Program-made: the position numbers and the translations under genes | Assembly: GCF_030546805.1 (NCBI RefSeq) | Contig: NZ_JAUOPC010000001.1 | Location: 394,081 to 458,080 of the forward strand | Reading direction: 5' to 3' | DNA length: 64,000 nt | Origin: Cyclobacterium sp. 1_MG-2023 | GTDB lineage: Bacteria; Bacteroidota; Bacteroidia; Cytophagales; Cyclobacteriaceae | Part shown: in pieces, positions 27,687-36,864 of the stretch | Numbering within the stretch: the first letter of the stretch is position 1 | Layout of the letters: each line of letters opens with the position of its first letter | Notes under the pieces: generated by a model | What the model was told of the DNA's origin: nothing | The model's database searches: none | The model's input: the letters and a program-made list of their open reading frames with translations, nothing else

Positions 27687-28560
27687 TTTAAATAAAAATG
27701 TACAGCTGTCATTCGTGTAGACGTCCTTGAGCCTTAAGCCCAAGGTGCACCTCTCACACTATCGAAGTGCGGTTCTTCCCAATAAAGATCGGGACAGGCT
27801 GTATATAGCGTTTCATCAAGCATAGAATAGTCGATCTTCACCAGCCATTCCATTACTTTTAAGATAAGGCTACACAAAGGGTCCAGTCTCACGATAAAAA
27901 TCGGGACAAGCTTTCACTATTTCTGTGAGACCTCCATAATTATTATGGACACTTCCTCGTAGCTACTTAGACTGACTTGCAAACTAAAATTGAACTGTTC
28001 ATTCAAAAACTTAAACTTAATCGCTACTGATTTCGCTACTAATTCAAAATAAAAAACCCTAACCATCAATATGACTGATAGTTAAGGTTTTGATCTATAG
28101 AGAGGAAGGGTTCAAAACCTTAATCTGTATGATTACTTCAATAGCTCAATAACACATTATAAATGAGTTATAGAACAACTTTCTATTCCTCAAGTGAACT
28201 ACTTGGCGAAAAATTAAACCTACTTTGAAGATCGGACTGAAAATACGCCATTTCCAATTTTACCACAGTTTGTGGCAAAAATCATTTAGGGCTTCAATCT
28301 GTTATTTTTTTCTCATATTCAACCTGTTACAACGTGGAATAAGTTGATTCAAAAAGGAAATGATAGCGTCACAATTAATTTGAACTGAATTCATTAAATT
28401 ATCAACTCCCGAATATTTCTGGGTAGTTCAACTGTTTTGGCTTTCCGAAGCTTTCAAATATTAACTTTTCCCTAATTAGTCAAAGGATTATAAACTTGTA
28501 ACTTTTGGATCTGGATAGAAAATAAAGTCATTTTTGAATAAGAAAAAGAAAACCGATCAA
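27687..28560. other. Intergenic DNA with two related short motifs
   Basis: No secure gene. AATAAAGATCGGGACAGGC (27781-27799) and GATAAAAATCGGGACAAGC (27893-27911) are near-identical 19-mers about 110 bp apart. A 39-codon minus-strand frame (27734-27853) ends with a clean stop but has no known relative. An imperfect hairpin at 28055-28089 may be a terminator for the PadR pair. Confidence 0.4.
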
Positions 28561-29339
28561 TGGAAAACCAAATCGAAATATACCAGGGAAGTTGACGGAC
28601 AGACCCAAATTGAGGTTAATTTAAGAAAAAAACTGTTTAGCTCGATGCGCATGCTATAACTTCTATTTTTGATGTTCAACGACCTGCTGTAGTTAAACAC
28701 ATAAATAATATCTACAAGTCAAAAGAATTGGAATTAGAATCAACCTGTTCCATTTTGGAACAGGTTGCAGCAGATGGTAAAAAGCGTAAGATGAACCTCT
28801 ATAATCTTGATATGATTATATCAATTGGTTATAGGGTAAATTCATCAATGGCAACTCTTTTCCGTCAATGGGCAACCAATCGGTTAAAGGATTATCTTAT
28901 CCAAGGCTATGCAATCAATGAAAATAGGCTTGCTCAGAAGCAACAGGAAGTGCAAACCCTTAAAGATGGCATTCGGATTTTAAGCCGTGCCATTGAGCAG
29001 AAAGCACAAGATCAGAACTTGGATTGGTTAAACCAGTTTGCAAAGGGACTAGAGTTGCTTGATGATTATGATCATGAAAACCTTGATAAAAAGGGATTAA
29101 GCAAAAGAAAAGCAACCTACCCAGAAATATCAGACTATCAAGAGGTAATAAAATCCATGAGATCAGAGTTTGAGTCAGGTATATTTGGTAAAGAAAAAGA
29201 CGGAAGCTTTGAGAGTGCCATTTCACAGATCGGCAAGGGCTTTGGCGAAGAGGACTTCTGCCCTACTCTGGAAGAAAAAGCCAACAAAGCATCTGAGCAA
29301 TGCCACCTACAGCTGAAGGATTTTACTTTGATAAGGTAA
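28561..29339 (+). pseudogene. Second RhuM copy, frameshifted and without its Fic core
   Basis: The start (MENQIEIYQGS) matches the intact RhuM-Fic protein at 22103. An extra T just after GGAAGT then shifts the frame, and about 70 bp beyond it are scrambled. From about 28720 the frame is good again and closely matches the intact copy (NRLAQKQQEVQTLKDGIRIL and LLDDYDHENLDKKGLSKRKA). It ends soon after FGEEDFCPTLEEKA: the HGFVDGNKR Fic motif is deleted and replaced by an unrelated tail of about 18 residues. Confidence 0.85.
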
Positions 29340-29371
29340 TGAAATTCGATTAAAATTTGCCATTTTTGACT

Positions 29372-29849
29372 ATGTCAAACATTTCAGTTGAAGAATTAGC
29401 TCAATACCTTTTTCTCCAAAAAATCCGGATATAAAACAAAAAATGGGTTGTCTATTTATTTAATTGATAAATCGGTTTATACGGTGTACGATTTTGTAGT
29501 TGAAGAACTGGAATTTTCCTTCAATTTGATTTCCGAAGAAGAAAGTCTTCATGAATTCATTGAGGGGTTTAAGATCAAAAGTATCAAAAATTTTGAAGAA
29601 TTAGGCTACAAAAATAGTTGGATTCGGTACCTCAACCGCAAAGCAGATATGGAGGTTACCCAAATAGAATTGGAGGAAGCACCACTAAATTTCCGATTGC
29701 ATGGTATGAAAACCATGGTGCTTTCTGCATCATTACATTTTTTTGATGAAGTATATCAGCACCTGACATTACCGGGGGATTTTATTTCTTATTTTTCCAA
29801 AAATAAATCAAAGATTTCTACTGCTATGGCAAACCGATATAAATTTTAG
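29372..29849 (+). pseudogene. RhuM-partner ORF with one frameshift near the N-terminus
   Basis: An ATG at 29372 opens MSNISVEELAQYLF, then a run of five T at about 29408-29412 carries what looks like one extra base, because the next frame continues naturally as SKKSGYKTKNGLSIYLIDKS and runs to the TAG at 29849. The corrected protein would be about 158 residues, with a YDFVVEELEFSFNLISEEES core. No known family is recognised. A decayed 3' copy exists at 21631-21857 beside the other RhuM gene. The shift may be a real mutation, a phase-variable tract or an assembly error; without it translation could only begin at a TTG at 29448. Confidence 0.65.
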
Positions 29850-30289
29850 GGAAAATTACCCTAAGCCTGATACTTAAGCAAATAGAAGATACAATCCATC
29901 GATATGATCAAAAAGATTTCAGAAATGTTGTATTTTTCTGTTGAGGTGCTTAATCATTCGAATTAACTGGACGGTAAGCAAGAAAAGGTTAAACTGAAAA
30001 TAAGCATTATTTTTTTTCTCCTATAGGATGTCAGTTCATTATCACCCCGTTTCCTTAACGCAATAGAATTAAATCACATAATCCAATGAATCGAGAAAGG
30101 ATCTGTAGGAGAGCATCTCTGTACATTTTTAAACCTTTGGTTGATATCATAAACCAACGGGGAACCTTTTCTTGCATGAAATATTCATGCAAAATTATTT
30201 CGTCTCGTAATAAAAGCCATAAAGACAATTCATGAAAAACCTTCAATCTTAAGGCTCCTTCCTTTAAGATTTTTGTATAATTTTACGCA
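29850..30289. other. Duplicated spacer and promoter region
   Basis: The first 200 bp are homologous to 21858-22060 (for example GCCTGATACTTAAGCA against GCCTGATATTTAAGCA, and the TCA-TT-ACCCC stretch near 30035). The similarity ends at about 30060, where a further RhuM gene would be expected but is absent. The remainder carries only a doubtful 63-codon minus-strand frame. Confidence 0.5.
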
Positions 30290-30862
30290 ATGCAAGACAA
30301 GTACTCCCTTTTAAGGCAACATATTGAAGAAATTGTCTCGATAACTGATGAGGAATGGCATTTTGTCAAATCTCATTTTGAATTTAAAAGCTATAAAAAG
30401 CATCAGTTTTTAATTCAAGCAGGACAGGCGGTAGATTTTGAGTATTGGATTATAAAAGGTTTGGTAAAAGCATATTCCATAGACGATAAAGGCAAAGAGC
30501 ATATTCTTCAATTTGCTATGGAAAACTATTGGGTAAGTGATCATTGCGCTTTTCAGCATCAAGAACCGGGGACTATTTTTGTGGATTGCCTGGAAGATTC
30601 AGCGTTTTTCTGTTTGTCTTTAGAGAATAGGGAAAAGATTTGCTTTAAAGTCCCCGCAATGGCCAATTTTTTCAGGATTAAATCAAACCATGGTTATATT
30701 AACTTGCAACAAAGGATCCTTTCTTTGCTTACCATGACTGCCGAAAGCAGGTATGCCTACCTATTAAATAAACTACCCCAATTGGTTCAACGGGTTCCTA
30801 AAAAATTAATCGCTGCTTATTTGGGCGTTTCCCGAGAAACTTTAAGTCGCTTTAATAATTAA
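30290..30862 (+). CDS. Crp/Fnr family transcriptional regulator
   Basis: This 190-residue protein has a cyclic-nucleotide-binding-like jelly roll (residues about 15-120: FLIQAGQAVDFEYWIIKGLV, ILQFAMENYWVSDH) and a C-terminal helix-turn-helix (RVPKKLIAAYLGVSRETLSR). It is typical of the Bacteroidota Crp/Fnr proteins that lack Fe-S cysteines. It lies 118 bp upstream of an MFS exporter and is a plausible regulator of that gene. It ends a few residues after the recognition helix, which is normal for this short subgroup. Confidence 0.9.
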   Translation: MQDKYSLLRQHIEEIVSITDEEWHFVKSHFEFKSYKKHQFLIQAGQAVDFEYWIIKGLVKAYSIDDKGKEHILQFAMENYWVSDHCAFQHQEPGTIFVDCLEDSAFFCLSLENREKICFKVPAMANFFRIKSNHGYINLQQRILSLLTMTAESRYAYLLNKLPQLVQRVPKKLIAAYLGVSRETLSRFNN

Positions 30863-30980
30863 GCGTAAATCCTATCCCTAATTAAAATTGATCTACATCA
30901 CATTAAATTGGTGATGTATGTCCTCGCACACCCCTTGGTTTTCATAGAATTTTGTATCGAACAATTAAATACAATTTACT

Positions 30981-32189
30981 ATGAAAACTATAACAATACA
31001 TCAAGGGAAATCAGTAACCAAAAAGAAAAGTCTACCAGCGGCATTATGGGCATTGACTATAAGTGCATTTGCCATAGGTACTACAGAGTTTGTAATTGTA
31101 GGTTTATTGTCTACAGTTGCAAACGACCTAGGCACCTCATTAACCTCAGCAGGATTATTAGTAAGTCTGTACGCCATTGGTGTTGCCATTGGTGCACCCA
31201 TTTTAACTGCCTTAACAGGTAAAATTCCTAGAAAACAATTACTAATGGGTATAATGTTACTATTTATAATTGGTAACGGATTAGCAGCAATTGCACCAAG
31301 TTTTGAATTGCTTCTTTTATCAAGAGTGGTAACAGGTTTTGCACACGGTGTATTCTTTTCTATCGGGTCTACCATTGCAGCTAGTTTGGTGCCAAAAGAT
31401 AAGCGAGCAACAGCTATTTCTATAATGTTTGCAGGTCTAACGGTGGCTATTGTAACCGGTGTGCCTTTAGGAACATACATCGGTCAGAATTTTGGGTGGA
31501 GAGCAACTTTTATTGGTGTAGCCCTTTTAGGATTAGTAGGTGCAATAGCTAGTATGGCTTTGGTTCCTAAAAACATCAAACAATCGGCTCCATTACGTCT
31601 TATAGACCAATTAAAAGTAATTAAAAATCCGTCTATTTTATTGGTATTAGCCATTACCGCATTTGGATACGGCGGTACCTTTGTCACTTTTACCTATTTG
31701 ACACCTTTGTTGGAAGAAGTAACCGGTTTCTCTTCAAACATGACTAGTGTATTCCTTTTAATTTATGGTATTGCCATCGCGATTGGGAATATCATAGGTG
31801 GTAAAGTCTCTAACAACAAACCAGGCAAAGCCTTATTGGTAATGTTTGCTTTACAAGCCATAGTGTTGTTTGTGTTATACTTCACGGCTTCTAGTCAGAT
31901 TTTTGCCATAGTAACCTTGTTTTTTATGGGAATACTGGCTTTTTCAAACGTGCCTGCCTTGCAATTATATGTGGTGAAAATGGCAGAGAAATACTTGCCC
32001 GGAACCGAAGACGTAGCATCTGCATTAAACATTGCGGCTTTTAACGTCGGTATTGCTATTGGTGCTTATGTAGGCGGAATAGTTGTAGAATCAAGCCTAG
32101 GTATTGAAGCTACTCCTTGGGTAGGTGGTATTCTAGTAATCGTAGGGTTCTTATTGACACTTGTCCTATTTAAAAAAGAAAAAATATAA
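30981..32189 (+). CDS. MFS transporter, DHA1 (AraJ/YdhP-like) family
   Basis: This 402-residue protein has twelve predicted hydrophobic helices. The DHA1 pattern is clear near the N-terminus (ALWALTISAFAIGTTEFVIV, GLLVSLYAIGVAIGAPILTA, LLLSRVVTGFAHGVFFSIGS). These transporters usually export sugars, drugs or small metabolites by proton exchange. It is downstream of the Crp-type regulator and followed by a hairpin before the luciferase-like gene, so cotranscription with the latter may be attenuated. The substrate is unknown. Confidence 0.92.
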   Translation: MKTITIHQGKSVTKKKSLPAALWALTISAFAIGTTEFVIVGLLSTVANDLGTSLTSAGLLVSLYAIGVAIGAPILTALTGKIPRKQLLMGIMLLFIIGNGLAAIAPSFELLLLSRVVTGFAHGVFFSIGSTIAASLVPKDKRATAISIMFAGLTVAIVTGVPLGTYIGQNFGWRATFIGVALLGLVGAIASMALVPKNIKQSAPLRLIDQLKVIKNPSILLVLAITAFGYGGTFVTFTYLTPLLEEVTGFSSNMTSVFLLIYGIAIAIGNIIGGKVSNNKPGKALLVMFALQAIVLFVLYFTASSQIFAIVTLFFMGILAFSNVPALQLYVVKMAEKYLPGTEDVASALNIAAFNVGIAIGAYVGGIVVESSLGIEATPWVGGILVIVGFLLTLVLFKKEKI

Positions 32190-32242
32190 TTAATAAAGCG
32201 AACATACACTGCAGATAGTATCTGGAATGCTTAATCACATTA

Positions 32243-32274
32243 TTCATCAGGTGTCTTAGCGGATACCTGATGAA
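32243..32274 (+). terminator. Hairpin between the MFS and luciferase-like genes
   Basis: TTCATCAGGTGTC pairs with GATACCTGATGAA around a 6-nt loop, followed by TTTAAC. It is a terminator or attenuator in front of the next gene, 15 bp before its ATG. Confidence 0.55.
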
Positions 32275-32289
32275 TTTAACAAACACACT

Positions 32290-33255
32290 ATGAATCCATT
32301 TGATAAACTATACAAACCAGGTAAAATGACACTTGGTATAGAGTTTCCTTTAGACAATGATTGGTCAACCGAAGGAAATCGCAAACGTTTGGAAGACAAC
32401 AGACCTTTTGGTGTGCCAGATATCTCCAATCATTTAGCCTTAGCACAACAAATTGACCAAGCAGGATTCGCCGCTTTATGGATGAGGGATGTTCCTGTTT
32501 ATGACCCTAATTTTGGTGATGGTGCACAATTGTTTGATACCTTACCGTACTTGGGTTATTTAGCTGCAGCTACCAAAAACGTTTTGTTGGGTACGGCTGC
32601 CATAGTATTACCACTACAACAGCCTATAAAATTGGCAAAAGCTACTGCTACCATAGAAAATTTAAGTAAAAGCAGGCTTATTTTGGGTTTAGGTTTGGGA
32701 GACAGACCTGTGGAGTTTCCTATGTATGGTATCAATTACCAGGAGCGACCAAAGTTGTTTAAAGCACATCTGAAAATAATGCAAGAAGCTTGGAAAACGG
32801 AAAGTGATTTATCCCAATTTTATCCGTTTTTAAAACAAGATGTAGCAGTCTACCCTAAACCAAAAAACAAAATTCCTTTGGTAATAGCAGGGCATTCGGG
32901 ACAAAGTATGGAGTGGATTGCCAAAAATGCGAATGGTTGGTTTAATTATCCCAGGACACCTGAAGAAACCTATCTAAATCAAAAGAAATGGTGCGAAGCT
33001 TTGTATGATACCGATCAAGCTTGCAAGCCATACATTTCGGCATTCCACTTAAACCTATTAAAAGATGACAATGCTGAATTTAGACCACATCGGTTTGGTG
33101 GTGGGGTTGGTGTGAATCATTTAACGGAGTTGCTTAAAACCTACGAAGAAATCGGCGTGAATCATATGGCACTGCACTTGCGCAAATCAGAAACTCCGGT
33201 AAGTGAGTCAATTGCTAAAATAGAGGAAAAGGTTTTGCCTTATTTTGGCATTTGA
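32290..33255 (+). CDS. LLM-class flavin-dependent oxidoreductase
   Basis: This 321-residue TIM-barrel protein resembles bacterial luciferase-like monooxygenases: LALAQQIDQAGFAALWMRDV, VLLGTAAIVLPLQQPIKLAK, RLILGLGLGDRP and IPLVIAGHSGQSMEWIAKNA. These enzymes use FMN or F420; in a Bacteroidota host FMN is likelier. The subgroup looks like the LLM oxidoreductases of about 320 residues seen in Bacillus and Bacteroidota, of unknown substrate. It may share a transcript with the MFS gene, which could suggest detoxification of a small organic compound. Confidence 0.85.
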   Translation: MNPFDKLYKPGKMTLGIEFPLDNDWSTEGNRKRLEDNRPFGVPDISNHLALAQQIDQAGFAALWMRDVPVYDPNFGDGAQLFDTLPYLGYLAAATKNVLLGTAAIVLPLQQPIKLAKATATIENLSKSRLILGLGLGDRPVEFPMYGINYQERPKLFKAHLKIMQEAWKTESDLSQFYPFLKQDVAVYPKPKNKIPLVIAGHSGQSMEWIAKNANGWFNYPRTPEETYLNQKKWCEALYDTDQACKPYISAFHLNLLKDDNAEFRPHRFGGGVGVNHLTELLKTYEEIGVNHMALHLRKSETPVSESIAKIEEKVLPYFGI

Positions 33256-33975
33256 TTAAAAACTTGCCTACAATTTTCCTTTAGTTTAATGTATTCAAGT
33301 AAATATTTTCAATTTAAGTATTCAAATTAATAACACATTGTATATTGAAGAGACCGAAAAAAACACATCAAATTTACTTTATATAAAAATATTTATAATG
33401 CTTATTTTCAATGATTTATGTTAATTTTTATAATGTTTAAGTACATTCTAAAAACCATTTTTACTTAGGTAAAAGCGATTACTCCATGGATTTCATTTTC
33501 TTGTTGAAGTCTTGCCTATTATCCACAGCCTAAGTCCGGACAATTGTTAAGTTAATCATTAAAAGCTACTTCTATGAGGTAGATAGTCCCTTATCTTTCT
33601 AGCTTTATTCACACCCAAATTTATCTCAGCCTTCAAGCATTTAGTTGTAGGTTTCAGGTTGTTTATTGTAGGGGCAAAATGCCCATTTTTAGGCGGACAT
33701 AAGTAAGGCAACAAATTCCTTAAGCACTAAATCCAAGGACAATTTGAACATGCTTTCATTGAAACGGTAAATAATAATAGAATTTATTTAAGTTACCTAA
33801 ATAACCATTAATGCTGTATAGATGGTGATTTTCAATAAGGTAGCTAAATTACTAATTTTTTAGGGCAATCAATACCTTAGATTTGTCCGTTTTCTTTGAA
33901 AAATCTAGAAAGATTTATTTTATCAAAATAGGCCTAAATGGATAAAATAGCCCGATTGTTGTTACAAACTGTCAG
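33256..33975. other. AT-rich intergenic region, no gene seen
   Basis: About 720 bp with no reading frame worth reporting and no clear promoter pair. It should hold the promoter for the hydrolase-kinase pair that follows. Confidence 0.5.
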
Positions 33976-34776
33976 ATGAAAAAAGACATAATAAGAAGGA
34001 ACAACGTAAAGCGAATGGGTAATGGTAGTCAAGCCATACTATTTGCTCATGGATATGGTTGCGACCAGAATATGTGGCGATTTATAACTCCGGCCTTTGA
34101 AGAAGATTATGACATTGTTCTTTTTGATCATGTAGGATCCGGTAATTCCGATGAAAGTCATTATGATTTTCAAAAATACAATTCTCTAAATGGTTATGCC
34201 GAAGATGTCATTTCATTGATTGAAAACCTAGAGCTTGAAAAGGTGATTTTTGTAGGCCATTCTGTAAGTAGCATTATTGGGTTACTTGCAGCAACACAGC
34301 GTCCTGATTTATTCCAATCCATGGTAATGATCGGCCCTTCCCCATGTTATATTAATGATGAAGCCTACGTTGGAGGGTTCTCGAAAAGTGACATTGATGA
34401 ACTTATCGAAACACTTGAAAGCAACTATCTTGGCTGGTCGAGTTTTATTACGCCAATAATTGTAGGAAACCCAGATAAGCCTGAATTTTCAAAGGAACTT
34501 CACAATAGTTTTTGTAGCATGAATCCTGATATTGCCAAACATTTTGCTAAGGTAACTTTTTTAGGAGATAATCGCCTAGACCTAAACAAAATGAGCATTC
34601 CAGCGTTAGTTATTCAATGCCACCCAGATAGTATTTCACCCGTAAAAGTTGGCAAGTTTGTATATGATAACTTACAAAATGGAGATTATATTCTGCTTGA
34701 AGCCTCCGGCCATTGCCCTCACCTTACAGCACCTGAAAAAACAATAGCGGCTATAAAATCATACCTTAAATCTTAG
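33976..34776 (+). CDS. RsbQ-like alpha/beta hydrolase
   Basis: This 266-residue hydrolase has its nucleophile Ser96 in GHSVS, Asp218 in QCHPDSISP and His246 in EASGHCPHL. These positions and motifs match RsbQ of Bacillus (triad Ser96-Asp219-His247) almost residue for residue, as does FAHGYGCDQNMWR for the oxyanion loop. RsbQ hydrolyses a still unidentified small molecule and activates the PAS-domain phosphatase RsbP. Here the gene ends 2 bp before a PAS histidine kinase, so it probably feeds that kinase. Plant karrikin/strigolactone receptors are relatives of this group. Confidence 0.9.
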   Translation: MKKDIIRRNNVKRMGNGSQAILFAHGYGCDQNMWRFITPAFEEDYDIVLFDHVGSGNSDESHYDFQKYNSLNGYAEDVISLIENLELEKVIFVGHSVSSIIGLLAATQRPDLFQSMVMIGPSPCYINDEAYVGGFSKSDIDELIETLESNYLGWSSFITPIIVGNPDKPEFSKELHNSFCSMNPDIAKHFAKVTFLGDNRLDLNKMSIPALVIQCHPDSISPVKVGKFVYDNLQNGDYILLEASGHCPHLTAPEKTIAAIKSYLKS

Positions 34777-34778
34777 TA

Positions 34779-35894
34779 TTGGAACAGCGTAATTATACAG
34801 AGCATACGGAAGACCTTTATCAAAACGCACCTTTCGGCTATTTAACCATTTTGGTAACCGGTGAAATTATCAATATTAATAACACCTTACTAAACTGGTT
34901 GAATTTCAAGCGGGATGAGGCCTTAAAAACCATGTTTTTTCAGGATTTATTAGGTGTAGGTGGAAAAATATTCTTTGAATCGCGTGTATTGCCATTATTG
35001 CAAATGCAGGAAGAGGTTTCCGAAATCAACCTTGAATTAAAAGGAAAAGGAACCGTGCGCTTTCCTGCATTAATCAATTTTAAAAAGATCCAGAGAAAAC
35101 CTACCGATGCCTTCGTTTACAGAATTTCTGTACTTGACATTACTCAGCGGAAAAATTTTGAAAAGGAATTAATCAAAGCCAGAAAAGAAGCGGAAGAAAA
35201 TGCTAACCGACTGAAACGAATCAATATAGACTTGGAAAGGTTTGCTTATATTGCTTCTCACGACCTAAAAGCTCCTTTGAATACAATTGAAAGTATTGTT
35301 GCCTTAATTAAAGACGAAAATTTAGTAGAGCCGAATGGGGATAGGGATGAGTTATTTTCTTTAATTACGGTGAATACCAACCGCATGAAAATGATGATCA
35401 ATGATTTGCTGGAATATTCAAGCATAGAGGATAATTCAAGCAAATTTGAACCGGTTCATCTGAATGAAATTTGCTTGGAAGCTCTTGGAACTTTGGATGA
35501 AGCGGTACGCAATAATCAGGCAATATTCAACATTCCGGAACTTCCTGAGGTAGCAGGAATTAAAATCCAGTTGGTACGACTATTCCAGAATTTATTTTCC
35601 AATGCGATAAAATACCGATCTCAAGCAGACCCAATTGTAACCGTTTCTTGGGAAAAAAAGGATACTTATTACACCTTCAGAATTAAAGACAATGGTATGG
35701 GCTTTGAGCAAAAAGAAGAAAATAAAATTTTCGGTTTTATGGAGCGGCTGAATACATCTAAGACCATTTCTGGTACAGGCATAGGCCTTTCCTCTTGTAA
35801 AAGAATTGTAGAAGTACATGGCGGCACCATTGGTGTCACCTCAGCACCGGGAAAAGGGAGCACTTTTTATTTTACCCTTCCAATTAAAAGGTAA
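34779..35894 (+). CDS. PAS-domain sensor histidine kinase, soluble
   Basis: This 371-residue kinase starts with a TTG 2 bp after the hydrolase stop. Residues 12-125 are a PAS domain (NAPFGYLTILVTGEIININN and ISVLDITQRKNFEKEL), then a short coiled coil, a HisKA domain with phosphoacceptor His161 (FAYIASHDLKAPLNT), and a HATPase_c domain (QLVRLFQNLFSNAIKYRSQA; N box, then GTGIGLSSCKRIVEVHGG). No transmembrane segment is seen, so it senses a cytoplasmic cue, presumably the product of the RsbQ-like enzyme. No response regulator is adjacent. Confidence 0.88.
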   Translation: MEQRNYTEHTEDLYQNAPFGYLTILVTGEIININNTLLNWLNFKRDEALKTMFFQDLLGVGGKIFFESRVLPLLQMQEEVSEINLELKGKGTVRFPALINFKKIQRKPTDAFVYRISVLDITQRKNFEKELIKARKEAEENANRLKRINIDLERFAYIASHDLKAPLNTIESIVALIKDENLVEPNGDRDELFSLITVNTNRMKMMINDLLEYSSIEDNSSKFEPVHLNEICLEALGTLDEAVRNNQAIFNIPELPEVAGIKIQLVRLFQNLFSNAIKYRSQADPIVTVSWEKKDTYYTFRIKDNGMGFEQKEENKIFGFMERLNTSKTISGTGIGLSSCKRIVEVHGGTIGVTSAPGKGSTFYFTLPIKR

Positions 35895-35924
35895 GCAATG
35901 ATCATTTTTTAATTTATTATATAA

Positions 35925-36206
35925 CTTTCTCCGCTGAACAATTTGAAAAACAATACCTGAGAGGAATTACAGCTAGACTGGATCATCAATACAAAGCATT
36001 ATTTTTTGGGCCAGGAAAAAAGAGATCCATCTACTTAGGAGGTTTTTATTTTCCCCTATGACTAAGCCTTCAATGTTTTGGGCGAAACCAAAATTGAAGG
36101 CTTAAAGCAAGTTTCGGGAAGCTATTTTTGGAAAGACGGCAAGCTATAGTCTTATATCAATGTGGAAGATGAATTAGGTTTTGCGGTGATTGATTTTAAG
36201 TTTTAG
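35925..36206 (+). pseudogene. Remnant of a beta-propeller (DUF4221-like) lipoprotein gene
   Basis: One frame reads EQFEKQYLRGITARLDHQYK, then FFGPGKKRSIYLGGFYFPL and a stop. A shift of one base continues as AFNVLGETKIEGLKQVSGSY and, after an in-frame TAG, SYINVEDELGFAVIDFKF. The order and wording are those of the C-terminal blades of Bacteroidota six-bladed propeller lipoproteins. At least one frameshift and two stops make it dead. An intact protein of similar type lies about 2 kb downstream. Confidence 0.45.
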
Positions 36207-36226
36207 ACCTGTGTAAAAATCAAAAG

Positions 36227-36346
36227 ATGCTTCCCTTGATTTCGAATACTTTGAAAGTACACAGATATGGTGTTCACTCCTCGCATACCATTTATTATAA
36301 GGTAGAGGATCAGATCAGGATCATTTCTAGACAAATATCTCCTTAA
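36227..36346 (+). pseudogene. ParE-type toxin, C-terminal fragment
   Basis: Thirty-nine codons encode KVHRYGVHSSHTIYYKVEDQ followed by IRIISRQISP, resembling the R-x-GSHxIYYxVxDxIxIIRILH block at the end of ParE/RelE toxins. The N-terminal two thirds and any antitoxin gene are missing. The assignment rests on this one block. Confidence 0.4.
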
Positions 36347-36398
36347 ACCCAGATTCTAAGACATCTGCAAAAATTAACGTTATGTTGCTAAATTAAGA

Positions 36399-36489
36399 GA
36401 TTTTGTCAGCATTGTTGCAGAAAAAAAGCAACAATACCGCCAAAATCGTTTTATATATCTTTCTCAATTCCATGGATTAAAACCCATGG
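36399..36489. repeat. Multi-hairpin interspersed repeat, copy 1
   Basis: It begins with a 49-nt hairpin (GATTTTGTCAGCATTGTTGC pairing with GCAACAATACCGCCAAAATC), followed by a second hairpin whose arms are both CCATGG. The same hairpin recurs at 57744, 57914 and 58541; here the third hairpin of the other copies is not seen. Confidence 0.75.
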
Positions 36490-36864
36490 CTATTGATTAT
36501 ATCATTGTTTCTAGAAAGCGTTAGATGAATTTAAACGATAGGTTTCGTAGTAGCCTGTCCTAATTTCCCTTCAGGGGAAATGGTTTCACCATGTAATAGA
36601 AGGTTATTGCCTATCTCGGGTTATGTCAGAAAAAGTATAAGGTCATATTAAATAGAATCGAGGAAATGTTATTGTGACAAAGAAAATTAGACGTTTATTG
36701 GATGAACTAAAAGAACCACTCTATCCAACCTCTTACCTTCTCCTAATCCCTAAATTAAAAAATCATATCCGGGTCAGGGCTGCAGCGCTTTTCAAAATGA
36801 ATTGAAAAACCTTGCTGTTTTCTCCCATCGCCGGATACAATTGCTTGGTTATTGGCTGCTGAAT

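Noticed and set aside
27734-27853. 39-codon minus-strand ORF beginning MEWLVKIDYSMLDETLYTAC
   Set aside because: It reads like protein but has no ribosome-binding site, no homologue I know and lies in decayed DNA.
30055-30246. 63-codon minus-strand ORF
   Set aside because: Hydrophobic and unrecognised, adjacent to the duplicated spacer; no start context supports it.
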